Numbered from the stretch's first letter, positions 10,422-22,711 are shown. The stretch is DNA of 64,000 nt from Serendipita indica DSM 11827 (GCA_910890315.1 CAJVGD010000014.1:620001-684000); one strand, 5' to 3'. Numbers and translations: made by a program. Notes: generated from the sequence alone by a model not told the origin.

Positions 10422-13400
10422 TCATTCCCTGACGAGACGCTCGCCCAATGAGCGCAGCTCTGCTGCCCTCGCGAGCCATTGCGTCTTTGTACTACCATGA
10501 AGATGCTCGAGAGCTTTGGAGGCCACCTCTAGGACCGAATTTGGCATACCGCCGAGGCGTGCCACTTTCAGTCCGTGGCTATCTCTATTCACTCCGGGTC
10601 GTAGTCGGTGTGAGTATGTGAAACTACCGTCCTATAGTACATTCAGCCTCTACGGAGCTTGATATAGAACACTGACTTACCGGTCGCTCGTCTACATCTG
10701 TACAGTAGAACGCAATGTTCTCAAAGTGACCTTCGGCCCTGCATGTTTCCTCATTGTACCCTAGCATGTCCACTATCTCATGAAAGTGCGTAGCAAACAA
10801 GCCTCTGCATCTGTTATTGGTATAAAGGTGATGGATCGTTGCGAATGCTATCGCTAGTGCGGTAGAGATGGATGTTCCACGCCCGACCTCATCCATTATG
10901 ACCTGCTGCTATCAGCAATGGCACATATACCATCACAAATGCTCACCAAACTTCGAGACGTTGCCCGGTTAAGAATCTCTGCAGACTCGAGCATCTCGAC
11001 GAGAAAAGTGCTCCTATCACGGAACAAGTCGTCGTTGGCACCAACCCGTGAGAAGACCTTGTCGACGATTCCGATTTGTGCAGAATCCGCCGGAACAAAT
11101 GAGCCAGTTTGTGCGAGAATGGCAATAACTGCTGTCTGTCGAAGGAGTGTCGACTTGCCTGGAACCGGTTAAGGAAGGATCAGAAAGAAGCGTCAGACCA
11201 CACCGGCCATATTTGGGCCCGTAATGACTTGAAGTCGGGCATCCGGATCTAATGAGAGAGTGTTCGGGATAAACATTCGCCGAGCGTTCAAGAGACCGAT
11301 TTCGACTGAAGGATGTCGGCCATTCTTGATATGAAACTCGAGCCTGTGAAGATTTTAGAAAGATGAACAGTGAATTCATAGTCTCGACGTACCCCTCAGT
11401 CACCACCGGCCGGACAAAGTTCCTCTCAACGGCGAGCTCTGCAAAACCTAGGGTGACATCCAGTTCGTCGATGATTCTGGCATTCTTCCGAATATTCTGG
11501 GTCTCTTTGGTTACCTACAACAAGATCGTAAGCCTATAATATCGATGGGAAGGACGCTTACCGCCTCTCGCAGCTCGCTAAATGCGGCTCGCTCCTGTTC
11601 AGTGATACTCTCAGCCGTCTTGATAATACCAGTTCCCAAGTCGAACCATCGCTGGACATTTATCAGTACTTGTTATTTTGTGTCGAGCTAGAGGCATACC
11701 TGGTTGAAAAAGGTCTTGGTACTCCCGCTCTCTGAAAGAGGGCTGAACTCGTCGGAGTTGGCCATAAGCTTTGATGCTTGCCTCTTCTTGACATGGATAT
11801 GAAAGCCAAGTTGTGGAGAGGCTCGAAGGCTCAGCGAATTGGCGACTTTACATGTCAGCTTGGCTTATTTCAAAAGAGTGAGCTTACAATATCGCGCTTG
11901 TAGGTCCAGCTCTAAATTCTCCTTTTCCTTGACAAGCGCATCGAGCTTCTTGTGCAATTTTTCCAGTAGTGGATTGTACCTGAAAAGATGAGCCGCGCAA
12001 AGAGGCCTTGCCTTTGTGTACTCACTCCGGCTTGATTGTCCATTTGTACATGGCGAATGGCGTAGTCTTTGGCGTACTTTCTGCGACTAGCGGGTCGACG
12101 GGGTCCTCGGGAGTAGCTTCTCCTATCTCCGTTTCATCTTCGTTAATCAGAACAGCAGTAAGAATTCTCTGGCTCAGCTCCCTTAGCGATGCCATGCGCG
12201 ACACGAGTGCGTCCACCGTCTCCCAACCAATCAATACATTCTGTTCTTGCATCTCCATCTTGCGCTCGAGCGTCAGCCGTTCACGCAACTCTTCCCATAG
12301 CTTAATTGCCGTCGCTAGGTTCCGTAAGTCGTCAGGTGCTCCACGGCCCGCTAAAAACTTTTGGACGATTCGAGCCGTGTCTTCAATTCGACGCAAGAGT
12401 GCGATCAAGTCGACGCGTAGATGCGGTCGCGCTTCGAAGAAGGATACGACATTTTGGCGAGTGGCAATCTCGGAGACCGATGTGCTCGGTGAACAGAGCC
12501 AGCGGGCTAGTAACCGGGAACCGCTATGTGTGTTTGTGCGATTGATGACGCTGAGGAGCGTCCCAGTTGTCCCTCCTTCTCTCATTGTTTCCATTATCTC
12601 TAGCGAGTCCAACGAGTGCGCATCAATCTGCATGCGTGCGTCGGACCCTTGTTGCAGTGGTTTCGAGAGGCGGGGCATATGTTCCAATAGATTTTTCTGA
12701 AGGAAACTGGTGAGTAGAGATATTGCCGTTGCTTCATCAGAGGCATATCGAGGAAGGATTGGTGCAGGAAGAGAAATGTCATCCGAGTAGGGTATCTCTT
12801 CTTGGGTGATTGAGACCGCATCGTCTCCTGAATTCGCGACGTAGGATAGGAATACCGATGGCTTCTCGGCAAGAACACGGAACACAGCGTGGTCTTTGTG
12901 CGTCTTGAGTTGCTCGTCTAGCACAATCTCCTTTGGCATAATACGAGCAATTTCATCGTGAAGTGTCCCTAGCGTCGCGGTTTGGCTGAAGAAGTCGCCA
13001 GTGGAAACGTCCATCCACGCGAGTCCAATGGGAGTGTTCTCCTCGAGCTGGTTGCTGAGGGGACAACCAATCGAAAGAAGATAGTTATTCTCGTAAGGGT
13101 TGATGAAATTCTCGTCAATGAGTGTTCCAGGAGTGAGGACTCGAGTCACTCTCCGCTCAAACTGGGACAGTGGATTTGGAACCCGGAATTCTTCGCAGAG
13201 GGCGACGCTCTTCTGGTGGCCACGAATGAGAACCTTGAGGTATTTCTCGAGGTGCTGCAAGGGGAATCCGCACATGTGAACCCGTTGGCCGCCCCAAGAT
13301 TTAGACGTAAGCTATCAATCTTGAGTTTACGAGGTACCTTTCCCGTAGAGCACACCTTGATGTTCAGAAGCCTTGAAATCTCTACTGCTTGGTCAAAGTA

Positions 13401-13996
13401 TGACTGAGATTTTGTTAGTCTTACAGAGGGCTATAGCGGTGATACTTACTTCGTAGAATTGGCCCACTCGTGTAAGGAGCAAACAATGAGGAAAGCGTTC
13501 GAGGTTCCTGAATATCTCAAGAGCTAACTCGGTTTTTGGACGTTTAACCTCTGTCGAATTGTCCAGGTCTGTGGATGAACAGCCCAGAAAACACGATACC
13601 TGAGGGTTCGTCCACTGGAGTAGCGTCCTTTTTTGATGCGCGTGATTTCCGTGTCTTCTTCGCTGCACATTGTAAGCTGTAATCGCGAATAACACGTCCA
13701 AGACGCACGCGTGTCGACAGGGGGAATCATAGGCTCAACAGCCGCTACGGATGATAAGAACGCGTGAAATACACAGTCCAGAAGGATCAATCACCCTTTC
13801 TCGCCGACTTTCGACCTGATAGACCTCCATTCCACTCTGGGAGTGGTTTCGCGCGTTCGCCGGAGGGCAGCGTGGCCATTTCTGGGAGATCCATTGGCCT
13901 TTTTCTGACGCGAGTCTTGACTGGGTTTGGGACATGTTCTGTGAGCCTTGTGACAGATGTACAAAACCGGCGGACGGTGGTAGTTCTGGGCAACAT
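10422..13996 (-). CDS. MSH1: MutS homologue, mitochondrial MSH1 type
   Basis: The start at 13996 gives [18 protein letters not shown], a typical mitochondrial presequence. After small N-terminal exons comes the mismatch-recognition motif in TRVGQFYE (about 13460), then a 417-codon exon (13275-12022) covering the connector and clamp/lever parts. The ATPase follows: GPNMAG and KSTLLRQ of the Walker A loop are separated by an intron at about 11150-11200. Then come the signature region ([19 protein letters not shown]), Walker [10 protein letters not shown] (about 10890) and FATHFHE. A final exon ends with [16 protein letters not shown] and stop at 10422. MutS proteins bind mispaired DNA; the leader and C-terminus without a nuclease domain fit fungal Msh1, which maintains mitochondrial DNA. 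It is tail-to-tail with aconitase and head-to-head with the septin (151 bp between start codons). Confidence 0.92.
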
Positions 13997-14147
13997 TTAC
14001 ATTAGATTGCTTGATAACAGTGAGACTAGCCGCATATAATCTAATCCCAATTGTCTTTTGTAGCCCCCGTTCAAAGGGTCACCCGCATGTGGTGAGACTC
14101 ACTTTCAGTTTCAGCCTCGTCCAGCAAATCCTCTTGTCGACAAAATC

Positions 14148-15666
14148 ATGGCCTCTCGCAGAAGAAACGTCAAGAAGGGAGTCCAGTTCACTATTATGGT
14201 CGTTGGTACGTCTTTCTTGTCGTGTTCCGTCGCGTCCGTCGACCTCCAGCTCACACATTTTCACTAGGTGCTTCGGGCACGGGACGAACGACGTTTGTGA
14301 ACACGCTCTGCGAGTCGGAGATTATCCCACACAAGGTCAACGATAACCCAGACACGGCCCATATTGAAGAAGGCATCCGCATCAAGCCCGTCAATGTTGG
14401 TGAGTTCGACACGGAACACGGGCCAGGACGGACACTCACGGTCACGGTCTACAGAGCTCGAAGAAGACGGTGTTCGTATCTCTTTGACGATTGTCGATAC
14501 CCCAGGCTTTGGCGACAATATCGACAACGAATTTACGTGAGTTTCAGCCTTGGGTCCCGACACTCCGACAGTTTGCTCACGGTCCCTGCAGCTTTGGAGA
14601 GATTGCCGGCTACATTGAGCGTCAATACGACGATCTCCTCGCTGAAGAGTCTCGCATCAAGCGTAACCCACGCTTCCGCGACAACCGTGTCCACGCCCTT
14701 CTCTACTTTATCACCCCTACCGGACATGCGTATGTCGCTTTAACACGGATATGGACCATTTTCTGACACATTGCAGTCTCCGCGAGATTGACATCGAGTT
14801 GATGCGCCGTCTTTCCCCCCGCGTTAATGTCATCCCCGTCATTGGCAAGGCAGACTCACTCACTCCTAGTGAAATGAAGAGCTTTAAGAAGCGTGTAAGT
14901 GCCTGATTTAGCGCGATATGCTGGCCATTCGCTAAACACTGCTCGGCAGATCATGGAGGATATTGAGCATTACGATATCCCGATCTACAACTTCCCATAC
15001 GATGTCGAGGAAGATGACGAAGAGACCATTATGGACAACAGCGAGCTCCGTAGCCTCCTTCCGTTTGCCATCATTGGCTCGGAGGAAGAGGTCGAGGTCA
15101 ATGGCGAGCTCATTCGTGCCCGTGTGTATCCATGGGGTCTTGCCGAGGTCGACAATCCAAAGCACTCTGACTTTAGCAGGCTCCGCTCTGCGCTTCTCAA
15201 GTAAGTGTGAAACTCCGCGACGTGACACGCTCGCTGATCGTTTGAACTAGCTCCCACCTGACGGACCTCAAGTCATTGACACACGACCTGTTGTACGAGA
15301 CGTACCGTACCGAAAAGCTGTCGCGGGCCGTGCATACCGAGCAGTACGTACCTAGGTTGTGGGCGCGCGCTTGTAGATCATCATTACTAAACTTGGACAT
15401 AGCGATGCGTCCATTTTGCCCGAGGACCTGGCCACACAGAGCATCCGACTCAAGGAGGAGCAACTCCGTCGCGAAGAGGAAAAGGTACACACCTCCCCTG
15501 GCTTATTTTTACCTCGCCGATCTAACCATGAATACAGTTGCGCGAAATCGAGCTCAAGGTTCAGCGCGAGATCAACGAAAAGAGACAAGAGCTGCTCGCC
15601 AAGGAGGAGTCGCTCCGAAACCTGGAGAGCCGTCTCGCTGCTCAGGGCTCGACTGCCGAGTTCTAA
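14148..15666 (+). CDS. CDC11: Septin, Cdc11 group
   Basis: ATG at 14148 begins MASRRRNVKKGVQFTIMVV, a short basic (phosphoinositide-binding type) N-terminus running straight into the GTPase. Motifs: G1 GASGTGRTT (Arg where most GTPases have Lys, typical of Cdc11), G3 DTPGFGD, and the G4-like GKAD. The septin-unique region is marked by IYNFPYD, RLLPFAIIGSEE-like SLLPFAIIGSEEEVEV, YPWGLAEVDN, then SHLTDLKSLTHDLLYETYRT. The C-terminus is a charged coiled coil (REEEKLREIELKVQREINEK) ending AQGSTAEF. At least seven short introns interrupt it. Septins form hetero-oligomeric filaments at septa and bud or hyphal necks; Cdc11 is a terminal subunit of the rod in yeast. The neighbour MSH1 is transcribed away from a shared 151-bp gap. 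Confidence 0.92.
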
Positions 15667-16168
15667 GCTTTGTTTGGGCAAACACTGCCCACTACTGTTT
15701 ACAGACCCCTTTTTTACATCCTGGGAGGCAGTCGCCGCGACCACTCTCCCGTATTCCCTCGTTGTCTCTCCTTTTGCCTCTCGTTCGAAGCGCCCCTTCT
15801 TTGGTCGGCCCGTCCTTTTGCTTGTTATTAGTCCTGCTTCTTAATACACTCGGTGTTCAGGCTATTTGTATACGGGCGTGTCCTGGCAACCTGATCCCAG
15901 TAACCAACGGAGGGCTTGTCGGCTACCTACAAAAGCAACCCGTCCGTTGACATGAGCTGAGCACTACTCTCACCTTGCCCTCTTCCTCTTTCTTTCTCTT
16001 CAACTGCAAAAAGTCTCGCGTAGTCGAGTTCTCTTTTTTTCACACTCTCTTCAAGACGTATGTAGATGGCCTTGCACGGACAGGATTGGGGACTTATGCT
16101 GTTCTAGGCTTGGACGCCCTCTTTCTTCAACGCAAGCAACACTCTTTTTTCATCGATAAACAGAAACC
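15667..16168. promoter_or_regulatory. Septin 3' UTR and CT-rich promoter of the secreted-protein gene
   Basis: This gap of about 500 bases is pyrimidine-rich, with runs such as ctcttcctctttctttctct near 15980-16000. CT-rich tracts before the start are common in strongly expressed fungal genes; that this one acts so is inference. Open frames here are chance extensions of the septin frames. Confidence 0.4.
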
Positions 16169-17493
16169 ATGAAGTCTCTTACCTTTGCACTCGTCGCCGC
16201 TGCGGTTGCCGTCCACGGCTCACTCGAGGCTCGCCAGAACAACAGGGTAAGGTGGCTTGCAGGCAATATGATGTCCGCTTTACTGATATTGTTTCAAAGA
16301 ATGATATCCAGTCGTCGCTAGGTACGCGCTAAGCGCTTCGGTTCAATAGTCTCACCCCTGGGTTAGTATTGGACCCCTCTGTCCTCTGCACGGCTTGCAC
16401 GGATAACGGCCAGAACCCGCCTGTCGATCAACAGAGTCCATCTCTGACCTCGAACAACAACTTGTACGCCCTCCGTGCTATGACCTGCACTCGGACTGAC
16501 AATGGCTAGCATCGACTTTTGCAAAGGCAAGACGTTGACGAATGGCCAACAACTCGTTCAGGGAAGCTGCAATGGTGTGCCGATTGGAGATATCATCCCT
16601 TCGAGCAATATGCCCGCTGCAAAGATTACGTTCCCCAAGAATGGTGGCACATTCGAGGCCAATAAGCAGTTTACTGCGACGATCAACATCAAGAATATGG
16701 TCACTGGCAACTTTGTCAATGCGCAAACAAACTACTATGGCGCTCCCCAGCAACTGCAGGGCAACAATGTCATTGGACACTCGCATTTGACCGTCCAGAA
16801 GCTCAACTCGATTGACTCGACCGATGTATTGGACCCATCCATCTTCCAGTTCTTCAAGGGAATCAATGCCGCGGCCGTCAACGGTGTACTGACCGTCGAT
16901 GTCACCGATGGTCTCCCACCAGGCGTGTACCGCTTCTGCACCGTATGTTTCGACTTTGGCATCGCTCTTAAGTCTCTCTAATCACATATAGATGAACACT
17001 ACCGCGAACCACACTCCAGTAATGGTGGCCATCGCTCAACACGGATCCTTGGATGACTGTGTGTACGCTACGGCTGTTGTTGGTGGTGAGTTCTATTCTC
17101 TGCTGGGGGCAGGCCGGGCGGTATAAACGGTCTCGCGGTGTGGCCGTCCTCCTCCGGCGCCCTTTGACACTTTGCTGATTTCGTTTGGAAGGCAACAATG
17201 GTGGAAATAACAACAACGGTGGAAACAATAACAATGGTGGGAATAACAACAACGGTGGAAACAACAACAATGGCGGAAATAACAACAACGGTGGGAACAA
17301 TAACAATGGCGGAAATAATAACAACGGTGGAAACAATAACGGTGGAAACTCGAACAAGAGCACTTCGAGCACCAAGGCCGCTTCGAGTGCAGCAGCCAGT
17401 GCCACGTCTTCTGCAGCAAATAACAACAACAATGGTGGTCGTAATCGCTTCCGAGGAGGACGCAACGGTGGCCGGTTTCGTCGCCCGCAATAG
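16169..17493 (+). CDS. Secreted protein with Asn/Gly repeat and Arg/Gly tail
   Basis: ATG at 16169 starts MKSLTFALVAAAVAVHGSLE, a clear signal peptide. Small exons follow, then a main exon (about 16500-16940) with IDFCKGKTLTNGQQLV, GSCNGVPIGDIIPSSNMP, KNMVTGNFVNAQTNYY and NNVIGHSHLTVQKL. This matches a basidiomycete secreted-protein family of unknown function that often has a GNFVNAxTNY core and a VAQHGSLDD segment (here about 17030). Cysteines are few and conserved in spacing. After an intron at about 17083-17192 the last exon is a GGNNNN repeat (7 copies), an Ala/Ser-rich linker and a basic tail rich in RGG-like steps ending GRFRRPQ, stop at 17493. There is no hydrophobic GPI-type tail. Role unknown; a cell-surface or extracellular matrix place is likely. 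Confidence 0.85.
17199..17352 (+). repeat. 18-bp coding minisatellite (GGNNNN)n
   Basis: An imperfect 18-bp unit, roughly ggtggaaacaataacaat, repeats about seven times in frame and then decays. Third-base changes (aac/aat, gga/ggt/ggg) keep the Gly-Gly-Asn4 pattern while the DNA varies, so selection or unit exchange keeps the protein pattern. Copy number is expected to vary among strains. Confidence 0.9.
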
Positions 17494-17794
17494 GCGAGAC
17501 GCGTAGCCCACTTTCTTTCTTTCTCGTCGACCATAGTAGGCGCTAGGCGCTATTTATCGACCTTTAGAGTGTAGTTGCTGGCATTTCCTTCGCCCACCCC
17601 TTTTCGTCGTTCCTTCGCTCATCCACTCATTTTATACACCCCTTTTACCCTTTGAGAGTTGACACCTGTACACTATCCTCGTTTTCGACAATTGCTTTCT
17701 GAGGACACAGGCTAGGACAGTGAACCAACAGCGGCTGTGGCTCAGCTAAGACATACGTGAGTAAACTGGGCAACTTTGTGTCTTGAACCCGACC
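17494..17794. other. Intergenic between secreted-protein gene and acetyl-CoA transporter gene
   Basis: About 300 bases with a CT-rich tract near 17580-17650 and no gene. It carries the 3' UTR of the upstream gene and the promoter of the next. Confidence 0.4.
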
Positions 17795-20060
17795 ATGAGC
17801 TCAGTGGACCCTCCACAGTCCGCAACAAGAAAACGATTCACTAGAGCCAGAGAATCTTCGTCCAACCAATCATCTTCAGCTATGAATGTCAACGGCAAGA
17901 GCTCTCCACAAGCTGGGAATGGACGTGCACACGGACATTCGTCTTCGGTGGAACACCTGGAGCCCCGTTCGCCGCATTCTCGAGCAGAGGATGAGCAATA
18001 TCCCGTAGAATTACACGATGACGGTGTCGAAATGACTTTACTTGGACATGGCGCACGCCGTCCAGAGGTCCTGGAGGAGCAAGAGGAAAAGGACAAGATG
18101 TCCAAACCACTGTCTACAAAAGACAAAAAGGCCATGGTTTTATTGATTATACTTTGTACGTGCGGCTTGTCTTGCGTTTGAGTAATTCTCGCTCATCGGA
18201 CGTGGCGCGTTTAGATCTTATTCAGGGCGTCCCGGTACGTTAAATCTGGTACATCTACGCGTCGATGCAAGATTCCTAATGATTCCGCTATAGCTGGGAC
18301 TTGCGTTGGGCTCAGTACCGTTCTTGTTACGAGAACATCTCACGTATAAGCAACTGTCATGGATCTCCCTTTCATCCTACCCTTATTCACTCAAGCTTCT
18401 ATGGAGTCCTATAGTCGATTCAATGTTCGACTTTAGAGTCGGTCGGCGAAAGTCGTGGATCATCCCAATGCAAATCATCATTGGCACCATGGTACGTCTG
18501 TGGGTTTGTCGTCTATTTTATATGCTGACCACTCCAAGATGTTCTGGATATCAAATAACGCGGCCATGGTCATGGAAAATGTGAGTCGTGGTGGATATTC
18601 ATGTACTACCTTGCTGACATTCTTTACAGCCAGATGGTCATGTCCTGGAACTAACTGTTACGTGGACGTCACTCGTATTCTTTGCAGCGACTCAAGACAT
18701 TGCCGTGGACGGATGGGCGTTGACACTCCTCTCGGACGATGCAAAGGCATATGCCTCAACTGCGCAGACCGTTGGGCTCAACTGTGGCTATTTTGCCTCC
18801 TATACCGTATTCCTGGCTTTCAACAGCGAGTCCTTTGCGTATGTTTCCCGATCTCTTTGCCCATTAGATCCTCATTGCTTTCCAGTGCAAAATATGGCAT
18901 TCCTCGCTTGACCCTATCGGCATATCTCAAGTTTTGGTGTGTCGTGTGCTACAGTGTCACAGTGTGGCTCATCTTTTTCAAAAAGGAGGCAAGTCTTCTC
19001 GCTGTTTGCATGCGGCAACTGATCATTTCTGCAGGAACCAGTATCTCCTGATGACCCAGACATGCGTCTCAAATCCGTCTACAAGAGCATGTGGAAACTA
19101 TGCAAGCTCGAACACTTCCGACGCCTCTTCCTGGTGCATCTCTTCGCCAAAATTACATGGCAAGCACACGACAGCATCACCTCACTCAAGCTAGTCGAAA
19201 AGGGCTTGCCAAAGGAGGATCTCGCCGCAGCCGTTTTGGTCGACTTTCCTTTCCAGCTCATTGCTGGGTGGCTAGCCGGACGCTGGTCTCGAGGGAACAA
19301 GCCGCTCAGGCCATGGTTATACGCTTACTGGGCCCGTGCTGGCTTTGTAATCGTTGCCATGATTATTGTCGCGACCTTCCCAGGCGCTCCCTTAGGATGG
19401 TCATGGTTCATTATGTTTGTCTCCGTCCTCGTATTGAATGGCTTTGCCGGGTAAGGGCCAAACCTCGACGACACGGGTGCCTTTTATTGACTTTTAATCA
19501 TATAGAACCATCCAGTTCGTCGGTGTATCTGCCTTTCACACTCGCATCTCCGACCCCACTATCGGTGGTACCTACATGACTGTGAGCACTTTACTTACCA
19601 GAAACATTGTGCGTGTACCCACATCCTTTAGATGCTCAATACCGCGTCTAATTTGGGCGGAACATGGCCGGGACCCTTTGTATTCCTCTTGGTGGACGCC
19701 TTTACAGACTCGAAATGTCGGACATCCACTGGTTCGGTACTGACCCAAGGTACGTTATCTTCATTTCGAGCACATCAGAAGATTTAATCCGATGTTCTCA
19801 GTCTCCGAATGCGTGAGTGAGGTGGGCAAACACCAATGTAAAAATCTGTCAGGACATTGCGACATTGTTCGCGACGGATATTACACCGTCTCGTGCATCT
19901 GCCTCGTATTGGGTGTCACAGTCTGGCTGTTGTTCGTTCGTCCCACGGCTCTCAAGTTGCAGGGTACGTGCTTGCTATGTATGCCGGCGCTCTCTTGTAA
20001 GCTGACGTGATTTGTGCAGCGCTACCATTCTCCAAATGGAGAATCAATCAACCTCGGTGA
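17795..20060 (+). CDS. Acetyl-CoA transporter (SLC33A1/AT-1 family)
   Basis: ATG at 17795 begins a polar cytosolic N-terminus of about 110 residues, followed by multiple membrane segments. Family landmarks read across introns: LIQGVP/LGLALGSVPFLLRE, SSYPYSLKLLWSPIVDSMF, GRRKSWIIPMQIIIGTM, TQDIAVDGWALTLL, GLNCGYFASYTVFLAF, FAKITWQAHDSITSLKLVEK, IAGWLAGRWSRG, then GTYMTLLNTASNLGGTWP and a closing exon ALPFSKWRINQPR with stop at 20060. SLC33A1 moves cytosolic acetyl-CoA into the ER/Golgi lumen for acetylation of proteins and glycans; the yeast counterpart is poorly known. About ten short introns fit the frame. It is convergent with VAC8, 385 bp apart. Confidence 0.92.
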
Positions 20061-20445
20061 AGGGTTTTCTCTTGCAGCTCGATGGCTGTTTAATCCTTTA
20101 CAGCGATGGCTTGCCCTCGTGAGCCTACCCAACCATTTTTTCCCTTATTTATTGGTGCAAACTCCTCGAATAGGACGCATCCACTATTTCATTCAAGTAA
20201 TTGTACGCAGCTCTCAATCAATGGAGAATGTTACGTAGTAGACGCGACCGCTTGGATACATTTCATATACTTGCGTAAGAAACATAAGGTATGCTGCTGA
20301 ATCCTAAGAAAGGGGACACTGGGTGCCTTCGAGGGAAGGGTGGAAACGGCGGCGAAAGATGGAACGAGGATAAGAAGGATCAAGCACAAAGAAATACTAC
20401 TGCTACCTGGAGATTATTACAACCCTGCTGCCTCCGGGACGAGTA
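20061..20445. other. Convergent 3' intergenic region, SLC33A1-like / VAC8
   Basis: 385 bases lie between two converging stops. Both 3' UTRs must be here. No open frame with sensible composition and no RNA-like structure noted. Confidence 0.4.
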
Positions 20446-22711
20446 TTACACATCATCATCCGATGATGCCAACGCATCTCTAACACTCCTACGGAGCTCT
20501 GCGTCCCGTTCCCCAGGTAGGTGTGTCGCTGTCCGTCTGTTCACAGACGAAGCCGCGCTCTCTGCATGTCTCGACGTGGTCCGTCCATGGCCGCTCATGC
20601 TGCCCACGGGGACCGAGTTTTCCGGCATCTCCGCATCCGAATCAAACTCTCCATTAACGTATTGGATAATCTTTTTGGCGAGAAGTGTAATCTCTTCTTG
20701 GCCGTTTCCGTCACCGTCTTCCGAAACAGAGTCACTCTGCGTCCGGCTATAGGTGTTTGGTGAAGAGGGCTGAGACACCGAAAGCTCTTGTATGCTCGGC
20801 AGAAGAAGATTTGATTCGCGGATTTTACGTGTGAGCTCTGGGTCTGGAGAAGGGTGAGAAGTTGAGAAGCCAACTTTACGAGAAACCTCACCTCGTGATT
20901 CCAGAAGTTGCACTATTGTCCATACCGCGATGTGCTGGAAGGTCAAGTCTGAGCTCGTGAGGAAGCGGTGCAAATAAGCGTGCATGCCGCCTTCGGGCTT
21001 GTCCCAGACGTCGTTGAAAGGCGTATAATCCTCGTCACTAACATGCATATCTGGGCTTATGTTAGCGTCACGGTAGGAAGAAGCGTTGATTAGGATACCT
21101 TTCGAGGTCAGATTGCCCAACGCCGCGGCGCTGTTTCCTTGCACTTCAATGCTGGATGAGTTTGTGAGGGGGATAAGAACATTGCAGATCCCCATCTCTA
21201 GCAGTTGGGGCTTCAAATCCTCTATACGGTGCTTTAGTACGAAGCAAGCCCTTTAACAAGGCTACGTACCACTGAGGGCCAGGACTGCAACGCAGGCAGT
21301 CATTTCGCTTTGTACATTCATGGGAACGTGCATAACCAAATCTTTGATCTTTTGGACGGCGCCAGCCTGAACGATCTGGAGCTTGTTCTTCTCTGACGAC
21401 GCTGCGAGGTTGCGCAATGTCGAGATAGCGTGGCATTGAACCTCTTCGTTTTCTTCAAAGGAAAGCAAGTCGACAAGTGGATTCAAGAAGCCAGCTTCGA
21501 TGATTGGCGACTCGTTTTGAGGGTGAATGGAGACGTTTCGGACGCAGGCAGCGGCGGAAAGGATAAGAGGAAGATAGGTGGAGCATAAGAGACGAAGCAA
21601 GGGTGTCAAACCACCAGCTTTGACAATGTCAATTTGATACTTGTCGTCGCTAGCTAAGTTTCGAAGCGCTAGAGCTGCTTGACATTGAACCTTGAGACTC
21701 GGACTATCCATCAACACAACGAGACTGTGAACCAACTTTGGTTCCGTGGCTGCCAGCTTGCGACGGTTATAGGCATCGACGGCAATGTTGCTCAGGGCAG
21801 TGGTGCAGTAATACTGCACGTCGGTATCTGGGCTAGTGAGAAGATTGACTAGTACTGGGACGGCCCCTGCGCTAACGAGCTGTTGCCTGTTCTCGTCTGA
21901 ATGTGTCATGTTCAAGAGAGCGCCCGTGGCGTTGCGCTGAACCCGCATATCCTTTGACCGAGCAAGCCGTGTAAGTGGAACCAATGCGCCTGACCTCGCA
22001 ATCTTGGTCTTGTTTTCGTCTGTGAACAGGGCGTTAGTGTCTCTGCACCGGCGCGGCCTCAAGGAGCGGCTCATACCATGTGTGGCCAAATTAGTGACAC
22101 ACCCGACCGCATTGCATTGGACTTCAATATTTGGGCTAAGCATCTGCCGAATGAGGGGCTCAAGTCCGCCCAGCTTGACAATCAGGAGCTTGTTTTCAAC
22201 TAGTAACGCCGTTGCTCAGCAAGCAGAAAGAGCGCGGTGCATCCAAAAGACATACCATTGACTGCAAGATTGCCCAGGGCCGCAGAGGCCGCTCGTTGAA
22301 CATCGGTATCATGGCTGCTCAGGAGGAAGAGCAGCGGATCCAGAGTGTCCCTCCCAACCGGTCGAACCTCCTTTTCTGTAATTTCTGCAAATGCCAATGC
22401 TGCACTTCGCTGAAGGTCAATGTTGTCCGAGAACGACAACGTCGTCAGCGCTGAGAGAGGTGACCCGGTGAAGAAATTGGTTGTTGTTCGGTCTGAAAGA
22501 GAACACTTGAATAATATATACACGAATTAGACTGTTTGGCGTACTCTCGAGGTATTGGAGGAGGTCAGCAACCGCTTCGCGCTCATTCTCAAGCAACAGA
22601 GGCTCGTATGCCTGAGACTTGCGCGACTTGACTACACATACGGAAATTTAAATGAATAATCAGTACGCTTTATGTTCATTTGGACGCACGACATGAGCTG
22701 CAAACTCCCAT
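20446..22711 (-). CDS. VAC8: Vacuolar armadillo-repeat protein Vac8
   Basis: The true start is a 22-base exon, 22711-22690. Joined to 22631 by a 58-base intron it reads [20 protein letters not shown], with Gly2 for myristoylation and Cys4 and Cys7 for palmitoylation, as in yeast Vac8 (MGSCCSCLK). Armadillo repeats follow: [97 protein letters not shown]. The Arm part ends near 20940 ([15 protein letters not shown]). The C-terminal extension after that, about 140 residues, is acidic and Ser-rich, ending ALASSDDDV, and is longer than in yeast. Vac8 acts on the vacuole membrane in inheritance, nucleus-vacuole junctions and the Atg1-complex side of autophagy. It diverges from the GH3 gene across 774 bp. 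Confidence 0.95.

Noticed and set aside
13735-13935. Alternative MSH1 first-exon frame ([14 protein letters not shown]...)
   Set aside because: It is out of phase with the following exon; the frame from 13996 gives a mitochondrial presequence and better splicing.
17068-17534. Long hydrophobic minus-strand frames rich in Phe/Pro/Leu or Val/Ile opposite the Asn/Gly repeat
   Set aside because: They are the antisense reading of the 18-bp repeat and have no independent support.
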